Both the position numbers and the translations under genes were made by a program. Positions 7,238 to 14,785 of a stretch of 15,785 nt of DNA are shown here, in pieces. The stretch is from positions 1 to 15,785 of the forward strand of contig DHVL01000027.1 in NCBI GenBank assembly GCA_002412645.1. The letters are read 5' to 3'. The stretch comes from Candidatus Dojkabacteria bacterium UBA5209 (GTDB lineage Bacteria; Patescibacteriota; Dojkabacteria; SC72). The first letter of the stretch is position 1, and each line of letters opens with the position of its first letter. The notes beneath the pieces were generated by a model that saw only the letters and a program-made list of their open reading frames with translations, was not told where the DNA came from and searched no databases.

Positions 7238-7290
7238 GATGAAGAGAGTTCATACACTCAACGATTTTTACATCGCGAGCTCTCTTCATC
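7238..7290. repeat. 11-bp perfect inverted repeat / stem-loop downstream of valS
   Basis: GATGAAGAGAG (7238-7248) pairs perfectly with CTCTCTTCATC (7280-7290) around a 31-nt loop that itself holds CGAT/ATCG. No T-run follows on either strand, so it is not a standard intrinsic terminator. It begins 8 bp after the valS stop on the minus strand and could protect that mRNA end, or it could belong to the plus-strand RNA with the small ORF. Confidence 0.6.
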
Positions 7291-7297
7291 TTAACCC

Positions 7298-9577
7298 CTA
7301 CGATATCTGTTCTCCCATTAATACTCCATGTGCAAGGTTTAGTTTTACTAATTCCTGCCATACTGATTCAGTAACAAAAGGAATAAAAGGATGCATAATC
7401 TTTAAATTTTCTTTCAATATATAAAGAAGCTCAGCCAACTTCTCTATCCTCTCTTGACTACCAATCTCTTTCTCTTTAATCTCTTCCTTAATTTCTTCTA
7501 TCCATATATCACATACCTGGTGCCAGAAGAATTCTCTAATAGATTCTGCACCTAAATTAAACTGATACTTCTCTATATACTTACCAACCTTTGAAACATG
7601 CTCCCTTGTTTTTAGTATTCTTTCTGTTTCTATAACCTCATGCTTAGAAATCTCTCCAATCTCATCATCATCAATATTCATAAGGATAAATCTAGATGCA
7701 TTCCATATCTTGTTTACAAAGTTTCTGTTTCCCTTAATCTTTTCCTCTCTTAATGGAGCATTGCTACCAGGTAGTGCATCTGTGTAATACCAAAGTCTTA
7801 AAGCATCGGCCCCATACTTTTCGAATACCTCATTTGGTTCAACACCATTACCCTTAGATTTAGACATCTTAGATCCATCAGAAGCAAGTATCATACCTGT
7901 AAGAAATATATCCTTAAAAGGAGCTTTACCCGTTTTGTAAATACCCATCATTAACATTCTTGCAGACCACCAGAAAAGAATATCTCTAGCGTGAATCATT
8001 ACTTGAGTAGGGTAGTACTTTGCAAAATCCTCTCCCTCAGTACCACCTAATGTAGAAAATGGCCACTGACCAGAACTAAACCATGTATCAAATACATCTT
8101 CTTCCTGCTCCCAAACCTCTCCATTTCTTGGCTCAGGGATATCTTCTCCAACATATATCTTTCCACTACCTGTAACTTTTGTATTAAACTCCTTTTCAAA
8201 ATCTCTTATACTCTTACCTTCATTCTCATTTAACCAATCGTAAAGTTTTTTACCTCCGCTATACCATACTGGTATTCTTTGACCCCACCAAAGCTGTCTA
8301 GATATACACCATGGTTGAATATTCTCAAAGAAAAACTCCAATGCTTTCTGTTGTCCAGAAGGTATTACTCTTACATTTCCATTTTTAAGCTCTTCCAGTG
8401 CTTCTTGAGCTAAAGGTTGAACATTTAGATACCATTGATTAGACATAATGGGTTCGATAGGGGTCTTACATCTTTCACAAATTACTACCTCATGCTTAAT
8501 ATTCTCAATCTTTAGAAGTAAACCTATCTCATCTAACTCTTTACATAAAGCTTTAGAACAATCTGTTGTACCCATACCTTTGAATCTCTCGGGTATTTCT
8601 CCCTCCATCTTCCCTTCCTCATTTATTACATTAACAATCTCTAAGCTATGTTTTTTACCTAATTCAAAATCAATGGGAGAGTGAGCAGGGGTAACTTTAA
8701 GAGCACCCGTACCAAGCTGTGTATCTACTTCCTCGTCTGCGATAACGGGAATTTCTCTATTAGCGATAGGGAGAAGAACTTTTTTACCAATGAAATCTAT
8801 ATATCTCACATCTGTAGGATTAACTGCTACTGCACTGTCTCCAAGCATAGTTTCAGGTCTTGTAGTTGCTACAGTAATTCCCTCTACACCAAATCTTTCT
8901 TTAGCTAATATACGATCTTTCTCATCAACAAATGGATATACAATATATGCAAATATACCTCTCCTTTCTTCATGTTCGGTATCTACATCAGCAAGAGCAG
9001 TATTACAGTTAGGACACTGATTAATTATCCTCTTATCCCTGTAAACCAATCCCTCTTCATACATTTTAAAGAATGTCTCATATACAACCTTTGTTAACCT
9101 AGGATCTAATGTAAAGAACTCTCGTGAATAATCTGCAGAGAGACCAATTCTCTTTTCCTGTTCTCTAGCATTTTGTGCGTTAGTGATACAAAAATCATAA
9201 CTTTCTTTAAAGAACTGCTCTCTACCCATCTCTCTTTTACTACGACCTTCACTCTCTAATTTTTTACTAAATACACTCTCTGTTTGAATACCAGCATGAT
9301 CTTTACCAGGTAAAAGTAGTGTAGGATGACCAGTCATTCTCATATATCTACCCAACACATCATGAAAAGAGTATCCACATACATGACCAAGATGTAAATT
9401 ACCATTAGCATTAGGAGGAGGTAGTGTAATTGTAAAGGTCTCTTTTACATCAGCTCCTTTATTTTTAAGATATTCCTCTATATTTTCAGGTTTAAAATAC
9501 CCTGAATCTTCCCATATTTTGTAAATATTTAACTCTGTATCATTAAGTTCGTAGCTTTTGGGTATATCCTTACTCAT
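7298..9577 (-). CDS. valS: valyl-tRNA synthetase
   Basis: This class I synthetase charges tRNA-Val and hydrolyses misacylated Thr-tRNA-Val through its CP1 domain. The 759 residues contain PPPNANGNLHLGH with HLGH at 62-65 (HIGH motif), zinc-type pairs CPNC and CERC, the editing-domain signature VATTRPETMLGD, the W-rich QPWCISRQLWWGQRIPVWY segment, DTWFSSGQWPFSTLG, and KMSKSKGN near 570. The anticodon-binding helical domain ends with PFIPFVTESVWQEL and the protein stops soon after. The C-terminal coiled-coil arm of typical ValRS of roughly 880 residues is therefore missing, as is common in reduced genomes. ATG 9577 has a Shine-Dalgarno AAAGG (9591-9587) at 9-nt spacing. The stop is TAG. Confidence 0.97.
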   Translation of the reverse strand: MSKDIPKSYELNDTELNIYKIWEDSGYFKPENIEEYLKNKGADVKETFTITLPPPNANGNLHLGHVCGYSFHDVLGRYMRMTGHPTLLLPGKDHAGIQTESVFSKKLESEGRSKREMGREQFFKESYDFCITNAQNAREQEKRIGLSADYSREFFTLDPRLTKVVYETFFKMYEEGLVYRDKRIINQCPNCNTALADVDTEHEERRGIFAYIVYPFVDEKDRILAKERFGVEGITVATTRPETMLGDSAVAVNPTDVRYIDFIGKKVLLPIANREIPVIADEEVDTQLGTGALKVTPAHSPIDFELGKKHSLEIVNVINEEGKMEGEIPERFKGMGTTDCSKALCKELDEIGLLLKIENIKHEVVICERCKTPIEPIMSNQWYLNVQPLAQEALEELKNGNVRVIPSGQQKALEFFFENIQPWCISRQLWWGQRIPVWYSGGKKLYDWLNENEGKSIRDFEKEFNTKVTGSGKIYVGEDIPEPRNGEVWEQEEDVFDTWFSSGQWPFSTLGGTEGEDFAKYYPTQVMIHARDILFWWSARMLMMGIYKTGKAPFKDIFLTGMILASDGSKMSKSKGNGVEPNEVFEKYGADALRLWYYTDALPGSNAPLREEKIKGNRNFVNKIWNASRFILMNIDDDEIGEISKHEVIETERILKTREHVSKVGKYIEKYQFNLGAESIREFFWHQVCDIWIEEIKEEIKEKEIGSQERIEKLAELLYILKENLKIMHPFIPFVTESVWQELVKLNLAHGVLMGEQIS

Positions 9578-9612
9578 ACAAGAAAACCTTTAAATGACAT
9601 ATTAATAGCCCA

Positions 9613-9621
9613 ATTATACCA
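9613..9621 (-). promoter_or_regulatory. extended -10 promoter of valS
   Basis: On the minus strand TGG-TATAAT (TATAAT at 9618-9613) is a perfect extended -10. Transcription should start near 9606, giving a leader of about 29 nt with a Shine-Dalgarno. It lies back to back with the RNase J promoter, about 45 bp away. Confidence 0.65.
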
Positions 9622-9663
9622 CAGCATTAAATATATATATTTAAATATTTGTAATACATGGTG

Positions 9664-9672
9664 TGATATAAT
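9664..9672 (+). promoter_or_regulatory. extended -10 promoter of the RNase J gene (leaderless)
   Basis: TGA-TATAAT (9664-9672) is followed by TGCGC and the ATG at 9678, a gap of only 5 bp. Transcription should begin at or beside the start codon. The first 13 bases, TGATATAATTGCG, are identical to those before the FtsA-like gene at 11407. Confidence 0.7.
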
Positions 9673-9677
9673 TGCGC

Positions 9678-11375
9678 ATGGAAAGAACAAAAAACAAAAA
9701 TTTTAGAAGCAGTGAGCTTAGGCTGTGTACACTTTCAGGTACAGAAGAAGTAGGTAGGAATTGTAATTTCTTAGAACTAGGTGATGAGATTGTTATCATC
9801 GATGCAGGATATGCATTCCCAGGTCATGAAATGTATGGGATAGATTACTTAATACCAAATATTAAATATTTAAGAAAAAACAAACACAAGGTAAAGGCAA
9901 TACTGATTACACACGGACATTTAGATCATACAGGAGCACTTAGATGGATACTTCCTGAATTAGATTTTCCTCCAATATATGCAGGAGCATTTGCAAAAGC
10001 ATTGATAGAAGCAAAGTTAGAGGAACACAACCTTAAGCAGAAAACGAAGATATACGGAGTAACTAGACATACTACAATTAATATCGGTAGGAATTTTAAG
10101 GCAACATTCATTGGTATAAATCACAGTATCCCGGATGCCTTTTCAATCTTCATTGATACTCCCAAGGGTAATGTTTTTTTCTCTGGAGATTACAAGATAG
10201 ATGCACAACCAACAAGTGAATTAGAAGCAGATTACTCTAAACTTAGATCCTTAAGAGGTAGGGTAGATTTAGCATTAATGGAGAGCACTAACGCAAGTAC
10301 TCCAGGAAAGGCCCCCTCAGAAACAGAGGTTTCTAGAAATCTAGAGGGTGTAATACAGAAAGTACAAGGTAGAGTCATTGTGGCATCATTCTCTTCTCTC
10401 TTAACAAGATTACATTCTCTCTTTGAAATTGCAAAAAGAACAAACCGAAAGATTGTGTTGTCCGGAAGGAGTTTAGAGCAATCAATATCCATTGCTCACG
10501 ATCAGAGATATATAAATATACCGGAGGGGTTAATAATTAAGGAAAGAGATATGCCTAAGTACAAGGATAATGAGCTACTTGTTCTTTCTACTGGAAGCCA
10601 GGGAGAAAGGTTTGCTGCTTTGAATAGGATTTCCTTAAATGAACATAAATATATAAAGATAAAGAAGGGAGATTTAGTAATAATGTCTTCTTCTGAAATC
10701 CCTGGGAATATAACTAGTATAGAGAGAATGACAGACAGGTTGATAGCCTTAGGTGCTGATTTAATAAAAGATAGTATTGAAACAAAAATTCACTCAACAG
10801 GACATGGTAATCAGGAAGATATGAAAATCATGTATGACCTTGTTAGACCTAAAAAGGTATTACCAATACACGGACCATTAACCTTTAGGTACTTTAATAA
10901 GAAAAACTATATAGAGTGGGGGATGAGACCTGAAGATGTATTACTAACTAAAGATGGACAAGTTTGGACATACAATGGTAAATATTGGAGAAAGGATAAG
11001 GAGATTGAATCAAAGCCAATTCTAATAGATGGCCTTGGAGTAGGTGATACTGGAGAGATTGTACTCAAGGACAGACAACAATTAGCAGAGTATGGAATGT
11101 TTACTGTAGTCTTAAATCTTAGTCAAAAGAGTAAGAGTTTAATAGGGAGGCCTCACTTTGTATCAAGAGGATTCATTTACATGAAAGCTTCTCAAGAGAT
11201 TCTCAAAGAGATTGAAACTATGATTTTTGATATACATAGATCTTGGGCAAAGAAGTCACAACAAAGTAAAAAGTTTGAGATTAAGGAATTAAAAGAGAAC
11301 ATAGAAAAATCCCTTAGTAAATTCATATTCAAAAAGACTGAGAGAGAGCCAATAATACTCGTTGTAGTTGTATAG
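9678..11375 (+). CDS. rnj: ribonuclease J (metallo-beta-lactamase/beta-CASP RNase)
   Basis: RNase J is a zinc-dependent endo- and 5'-to-3' exoribonuclease that matures and degrades RNA. The 565-residue protein has the metallo-beta-lactamase motif HGHLDH at 79-84, a further motif SGDYKID, beta-CASP features STGSQGERFAAL and HSTGHGNQEDMKIM, and the closing LPIHGPLTFRYF. A C-terminal domain of about 110 residues follows, as in the RNase J family rather than the shorter CPSF-like enzymes. I chose ATG 9678. A TTG two codons upstream (9672) begins inside the promoter -10 hexamer and could not be transcribed from it. There is no Shine-Dalgarno. The stop is TAG after an unusual run of four Val codons. 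In bacteria lacking RNase E this enzyme usually leads mRNA decay. Confidence 0.96.
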   Translation: MERTKNKNFRSSELRLCTLSGTEEVGRNCNFLELGDEIVIIDAGYAFPGHEMYGIDYLIPNIKYLRKNKHKVKAILITHGHLDHTGALRWILPELDFPPIYAGAFAKALIEAKLEEHNLKQKTKIYGVTRHTTINIGRNFKATFIGINHSIPDAFSIFIDTPKGNVFFSGDYKIDAQPTSELEADYSKLRSLRGRVDLALMESTNASTPGKAPSETEVSRNLEGVIQKVQGRVIVASFSSLLTRLHSLFEIAKRTNRKIVLSGRSLEQSISIAHDQRYINIPEGLIIKERDMPKYKDNELLVLSTGSQGERFAALNRISLNEHKYIKIKKGDLVIMSSSEIPGNITSIERMTDRLIALGADLIKDSIETKIHSTGHGNQEDMKIMYDLVRPKKVLPIHGPLTFRYFNKKNYIEWGMRPEDVLLTKDGQVWTYNGKYWRKDKEIESKPILIDGLGVGDTGEIVLKDRQQLAEYGMFTVVLNLSQKSKSLIGRPHFVSRGFIYMKASQEILKEIETMIFDIHRSWAKKSQQSKKFEIKELKENIEKSLSKFIFKKTEREPIILVVVV

Positions 11376-11406
11376 TACGATAGAGCTTCTTAAGTAAATA
11401 TCTTAA

Positions 11407-11415
11407 TGATATAAT
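11407..11415 (+). promoter_or_regulatory. extended -10 promoter of the ftsA-like operon (near-leaderless)
   Basis: TGA-TATAAT (11407-11415) lies 9 bp before the ATG at 11425, so the leader should be about 0-3 nt. Thirteen bases, TGATATAATTGCG, match the RNase J promoter exactly. Confidence 0.7.
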
Positions 11416-11424
11416 TGCGATAAG

Positions 11425-12678
11425 ATGATAAATCTGCCTTTCAAAAAATCAAAAGTTAATCTTTTAGATGGTAAGAAGTCCATTGTTGCATTGGATATTG
11501 GTACTGAGAGTGTTAAAAGTATTCTTTTTACCATTGATCAATCTGGTGTTTCTGTAAATAGAGTCTCTAGAATACAACAGCAGCCACATGCAATGAGAAG
11601 TGGAATAATTACAAATTTAGATACTGTACTTGAGAATTGTTCCCTTTCAATAGATGAACTGCTTAACAATCTAAAAGAGGATGAATACCCTAAACATGTT
11701 ATTACTGGTATTGCCGGAGAGTATATACAGGGTGTATCAATCGTAGTTAATTACCAAAGAGAAGAGAACTTTGATAAAGAGGTTACTAAGAAAGAACAAG
11801 AGAAGATAATAGCACAGATTAAATCTCAGATAGCTGCAGATGGTAAAGGAGATCTTAGTCAAAGGACTGGGTTAAGGGGAGAAGATATAGAGATATTACA
11901 TATTACTCCTACGGGATTAGAAATAGGGGGTATGCCCGTTAATACTCTAGTGGGATACAAAGGGCAAGATGTAAGACTTCATTTCTACGCTTCCTTTGCT
12001 CCTAAAACATATACAGAAGCTCTTAGGAAAGTTGCAAACAACTTAAACTTCAATGTACTTGGTATCGTTTCTCAACCATTTGCAGTAGCTAGAGCACACT
12101 CTGCAGGAGAGAATTCAAACTTCTCTGCCATCTTTATAGATATCGGGGGTGGTACAACAGATGTAGCGATAGTTAAAGATGGTAATATTGCAGAGACACA
12201 GATGTTTGCATTCGGAGGTAGGGTATTTACTAAAGAGTTAGCCAAATTAACAGATTCAGATTTCAGACATGCTGAACAGAGAAAAATTAAATACTCTAAC
12301 AAAGAATTACCCAGGGAAGTATCAAGACAAGTACAAAAGGTAATGTACTCTACTGCAAATCTTTGGATGAGAACATTGAAAGTCGCATTAGCTAGCTGCG
12401 AAGATATAGATATACTACCTTCTCAAATATATCTTTGTGGTGGTGGTGCACTACTACCTGACATTAAAGAAGCCATGTTAGAGTTCCCATGGAAGAAGGA
12501 CTTGCCCTTTACAGTTGTACCCAAGATAGAGATGTTTACACCTGATTTACTTGGCGCTGTAACAGACAATAGTGGTAAATTAGAAAATGTATATGATATT
12601 ACACCTGCATCTTTGGCTAAATTCGTATATGATATGGAGATAGATAAGGCTAAATTTGATATAAATTGGGATGCCTAA
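11425..12678 (+). CDS. ftsA: FtsA-like actin-fold ATPase (cell division / PilM-related)
   Basis: The protein has 417 residues with the actin/HSP70-fold nucleotide motifs: phosphate 1 ALDIGTESVK (22-31), phosphate 2 FIDIGGGTTDVAIV (about 237-250) and the adenosine motif LCGGGALLPD (337-346). Between them lies an FtsA-type SHS2 region, with MRSGIITNLDTV, GIAGEYIQG and GGMPVNTLVGYKGQDVRLHFYASF. FtsA tethers FtsZ to the membrane, and PilM of the type IV pilus shares the fold. The C-terminus lacks an obvious amphipathic basic helix of the kind that anchors FtsA. The partner encoded 3 bp downstream is a membrane protein and might supply that tether (inference). FtsA is my first choice because of the middle region. 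A PilM-type role is possible because PilN/PilO-like genes are nearby. Confidence 0.82.
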   Translation: MINLPFKKSKVNLLDGKKSIVALDIGTESVKSILFTIDQSGVSVNRVSRIQQQPHAMRSGIITNLDTVLENCSLSIDELLNNLKEDEYPKHVITGIAGEYIQGVSIVVNYQREENFDKEVTKKEQEKIIAQIKSQIAADGKGDLSQRTGLRGEDIEILHITPTGLEIGGMPVNTLVGYKGQDVRLHFYASFAPKTYTEALRKVANNLNFNVLGIVSQPFAVARAHSAGENSNFSAIFIDIGGGTTDVAIVKDGNIAETQMFAFGGRVFTKELAKLTDSDFRHAEQRKIKYSNKELPREVSRQVQKVMYSTANLWMRTLKVALASCEDIDILPSQIYLCGGGALLPDIKEAMLEFPWKKDLPFTVVPKIEMFTPDLLGAVTDNSGKLENVYDITPASLAKFVYDMEIDKAKFDINWDA

Positions 12679-12681
12679 AAT

Positions 12682-14538
12682 ATGGCAGAAGCAAGTATAA
12701 AGAAAATAATAGTAAATGCCTCTCATGAACTTACAGATATCGTTAAAGATATCCATAGTAGTAAGGGTGAAAGAATAGTACTCACATTTACAGATCAAAC
12801 AGATCTCTTAATTAGCCCTATCAATCTCAAAGTTCTACAAGAGGTTGCCCAAAAAGAAGGGAAAGTTTTAATAGCTCAAATAATTCAGAATCCAACAGGA
12901 GTTCGAAATAGTAAATTGGCTGGTATTAAGGTAATAGAGACTCCATCTGCTCCAACTGAACAGGATTGGGAAGAAGCTGTGGAAGAGATTGTAAAAAAAG
13001 AAAGAGAAAAAATATCTAAAAAGAAACTAAATGATTTAGCAAAAGAAGAAGAGGTAGTTAAAAAATCTAGCTTTGAAGATAGGGTAAACAATGCCTTGAA
13101 TAAGAGAAGAGAAGAGAAGGGATATGAAGATAGAAGGGGTATAAAATCTGACTCTTCATTCATATCAATAGATAAAGACTTGCCCTCTGATGTGAAGAAG
13201 GAATCTCTCGCAGGTAAAGACTTTGCACCAACTGTACCTGATATAGAAGATGAACCACCTGCAAGGGTAGAGCGTATTCAACCATTAAGGAGAGATAGTA
13301 GACCAAGATTTAAGGGTTTTAATTTTAAGAGTATTAATTTCAAAGATAAAAAGACACTTAGGATTGTAATAATAGTTCTTGCACTTCTTCTAGTACTACC
13401 TGGTGTAGGTTTTGCAATATACAATCAGATGGCACCTTTAGTTAAGGTAAAGATTTTTGTAGAAGCAAAACCAGTAGAAATAGAGAAGATATTTACTGGT
13501 GATTCTAATATAGATGAAATTGATTTTGATAATTTAAAGATTCCAATTAAAGTAGAGAAAATAGATAAGAGCTTGTCTGATACAGTTACCCCTACAGGCA
13601 AAGCGTTTAAGGGAGATAAGGCAAAGGGAGTAATTACTCTTACATATACTAATACAGAGGGTTGTAATGAAACCAATACTCCGATTACCTTAGCTGCAGG
13701 GCAAAGAATAACTGCAACAACAGGGGAGGTATTTGTATTAATTACACAAGCCCAACTCTCATGTCCAGAAATTGTGGATGTTAATGTTGAGGCTTTGGAT
13801 ATAGGTACAGAGTACAACATCAATTCTGGTAAGGCCTTCTCTGTCGCAGGGCACTCTTCTTCCTTACTATCAGGGTTTAACAAGAATACCTTTACAGGAG
13901 GTACAAAGGAAGAGTATACCGTTCTTTCTCAGCAAGATTTAGATAAAGCGATAGAATCTTTAACAGAAACAGCAATAGAAGAAATAAAATCTGAGTTAAG
14001 AAGTACAGAAAATACTTGGGAGATAATAGAGGACAGTATTAAGAGTGAAGTAGAAAAAGATAGTATAAAGACAGATAAGAAAGTAGGAGAAGAAGCCTCT
14101 GTTGTAAATTTAGAGGTCACTCTCAAAGGTAGCGCAACATATTACTCAACTCGGGATTTAAACGAGGGGTTAACGGATCTTCTTCGCGAAGAAGCAATAG
14201 TTAACAACCTCTTCGAAACAGAGGACGATATAGAGTTAGAATTAGGAGATAATATAGATAAAGAGATTACTGTTGAAGACTCTGAGGATGATTCTGTACA
14301 GATAAAATTGGTAGCACAATCATCTGTAAGACCTAAGATTAATAAAGAAGAGATAGAGAATAAGCTTAAGGGAATGAAGTGGGAGGAGGGATTGCAGTAC
14401 ATTACTACATTGGATTTCTCAGAACAAAAAACTGAGGTTTTATTCATACCTGAAGGATATCCTGACTTCCTAAAAAGATTTCCAAATAGAAGAGGGGGGG
14501 TACTTGTCTCTATCATAGAGTTACAGATAAAAGAGTAA
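12682..14538 (+). CDS. single-pass membrane protein with baseplate-J-like extracellular region
   Basis: The protein has 618 residues. Residues 1 to about 90 form a cytosolic alpha/beta domain (ERIVLTFTDQTDLLISPINLKVLQEVA...LAGIKVI) of a kind seen at the start of CPR baseplate-J-like proteins. A charged linker covers about 95-225 (coiled-coil prone, then Pro/Arg-rich). A membrane helix lies at about 227-247 (IVIIVLALLLVLPGVGFAIY). The outer part has a strand-rich section GVITLTYTNTEGC...TLAAGQRITATTGEVFVL resembling baseplate J (gp47) family proteins, followed by a Glu/Lys-rich helical and beta region. The start is 3 bp after the ftsA-like stop, so the two are probably co-translated. Function is unknown. 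A cell-surface or contractile-system component are both conceivable, but no other phage-tail genes are here. Confidence 0.72.
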   Translation: MAEASIKKIIVNASHELTDIVKDIHSSKGERIVLTFTDQTDLLISPINLKVLQEVAQKEGKVLIAQIIQNPTGVRNSKLAGIKVIETPSAPTEQDWEEAVEEIVKKEREKISKKKLNDLAKEEEVVKKSSFEDRVNNALNKRREEKGYEDRRGIKSDSSFISIDKDLPSDVKKESLAGKDFAPTVPDIEDEPPARVERIQPLRRDSRPRFKGFNFKSINFKDKKTLRIVIIVLALLLVLPGVGFAIYNQMAPLVKVKIFVEAKPVEIEKIFTGDSNIDEIDFDNLKIPIKVEKIDKSLSDTVTPTGKAFKGDKAKGVITLTYTNTEGCNETNTPITLAAGQRITATTGEVFVLITQAQLSCPEIVDVNVEALDIGTEYNINSGKAFSVAGHSSSLLSGFNKNTFTGGTKEEYTVLSQQDLDKAIESLTETAIEEIKSELRSTENTWEIIEDSIKSEVEKDSIKTDKKVGEEASVVNLEVTLKGSATYYSTRDLNEGLTDLLREEAIVNNLFETEDDIELELGDNIDKEITVEDSEDDSVQIKLVAQSSVRPKINKEEIENKLKGMKWEEGLQYITTLDFSEQKTEVLFIPEGYPDFLKRFPNRRGGVLVSIIELQIKE

Positions 14539-14562
14539 AGGCTTTTAATTCAACCAATTTAT

Positions 14563-14571
14563 TGATAAAAT
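14563..14571 (+). promoter_or_regulatory. extended -10 promoter of the tRNA pair
   Basis: TGA-TAAAAT (14563-14571), followed by TGC as at the RNase J and FtsA promoters, lies 12 bp before tRNA-Arg. Transcription would start about 6 bp upstream of the mature 5' end. Confidence 0.55.
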
Positions 14572-14583
14572 TGCATGTTTTAT

Positions 14584-14660
14584 GTACCCGTAGCTCAATT
14601 GGATAGAGCAATTGCCTTCTAAGCAGTAGGTTGTCGGTTCGATTCCGGCCGGGTACGCCA
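14584..14660 (+). tRNA. tRNA-Arg (anticodon TCT)
   Basis: The full cloverleaf is visible. The 7-bp acceptor is GTACCCG with CGGGTAC, then discriminator G and an encoded CCA (14658-14660). The anticodon stem ATTGC/GCAGT encloses the loop CTTCTAA with anticodon TCT. The T arm is GTCGG-TTCGATT-CCGGC. It reads AGA and AGG, the dominant Arg codons in the genes of this window. Confidence 0.97.
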
Positions 14661-14665
14661 GTTTG

Positions 14666-14753
14666 GGAGAGATGCCTGAGTGGCCGAAAGGACACGCTTG
14701 GAAAGCGTGCGTACAGCAATGTACCATGGGTTCGAATCCCATTCTCTCCGCCA
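14666..14753 (+). tRNA. tRNA-Ser (anticodon GGA)
   Basis: The acceptor GGAGAGA/TCTCTCC is followed by G and an encoded CCA. The anticodon stem CACGC/GCGTG has loop TTGGAAA with anticodon GGA. A long variable arm, GTACA-GCAA-TGTAC, marks a class II serine tRNA. The T arm is ATGGG-TTCGAAT-CCCAT. It starts 5 bp after tRNA-Arg and is surely cotranscribed with it. Confidence 0.97.
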
Positions 14754-14775
14754 CCTCTAGATAAAGAATTTCCTT

Positions 14776-14781
14776 TATAAT
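14776..14781 (+). promoter_or_regulatory. possible -10 element of the DUF998-like gene
   Basis: TATAAT sits 40 bp before the ATG at 14822, with no TG extension and no clear -35 (that position falls in tRNA-Ser). The predicted leader consists almost entirely of the two palindromes at 14786-14811. Confidence 0.4.
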
Positions 14782-14785
14782 ATAT

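Noticed and set aside
7198..7297. A real 16S rRNA 3' end on the minus strand
   Set aside because: Beyond the 15-nt tail and a hairpin in the right place there is no further 16S-like sequence upstream, and valS coding sequence begins at 7298.
6945..7297. A T-box riboswitch upstream of metG
   Set aside because: No T-box consensus (such as GGTGG...GCG), specifier loop or terminator/antiterminator pair was found on the minus strand, and metG has its own promoter downstream of the structured part.
7227..7424. A 65-codon plus-strand ORF running into the 3' end of valS
   Set aside because: Most of it is antisense to valS coding sequence, it has no ribosome site at the right distance from its start, and the peptide shows no domain pattern.
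9672..9674. TTG as the start of RNase J
   Set aside because: Its first base is the last base of the TATAAT box, upstream of the expected transcription start. ATG 9678 is the better start.
12682..14538. Part of a prophage or contractile injection system
   Set aside because: Only a baseplate-J-like pattern in a membrane-anchored protein is present. No sheath, tube, spike or other tail gene lies nearby, and its neighbours are housekeeping genes.
14513..14754. Two minus-strand ORFs of 68 and 69 codons over the tRNA genes
   Set aside because: They are antisense readings of tRNA-Arg and tRNA-Ser. Their peptides are the well-known false hypothetical proteins produced by tRNA genes.
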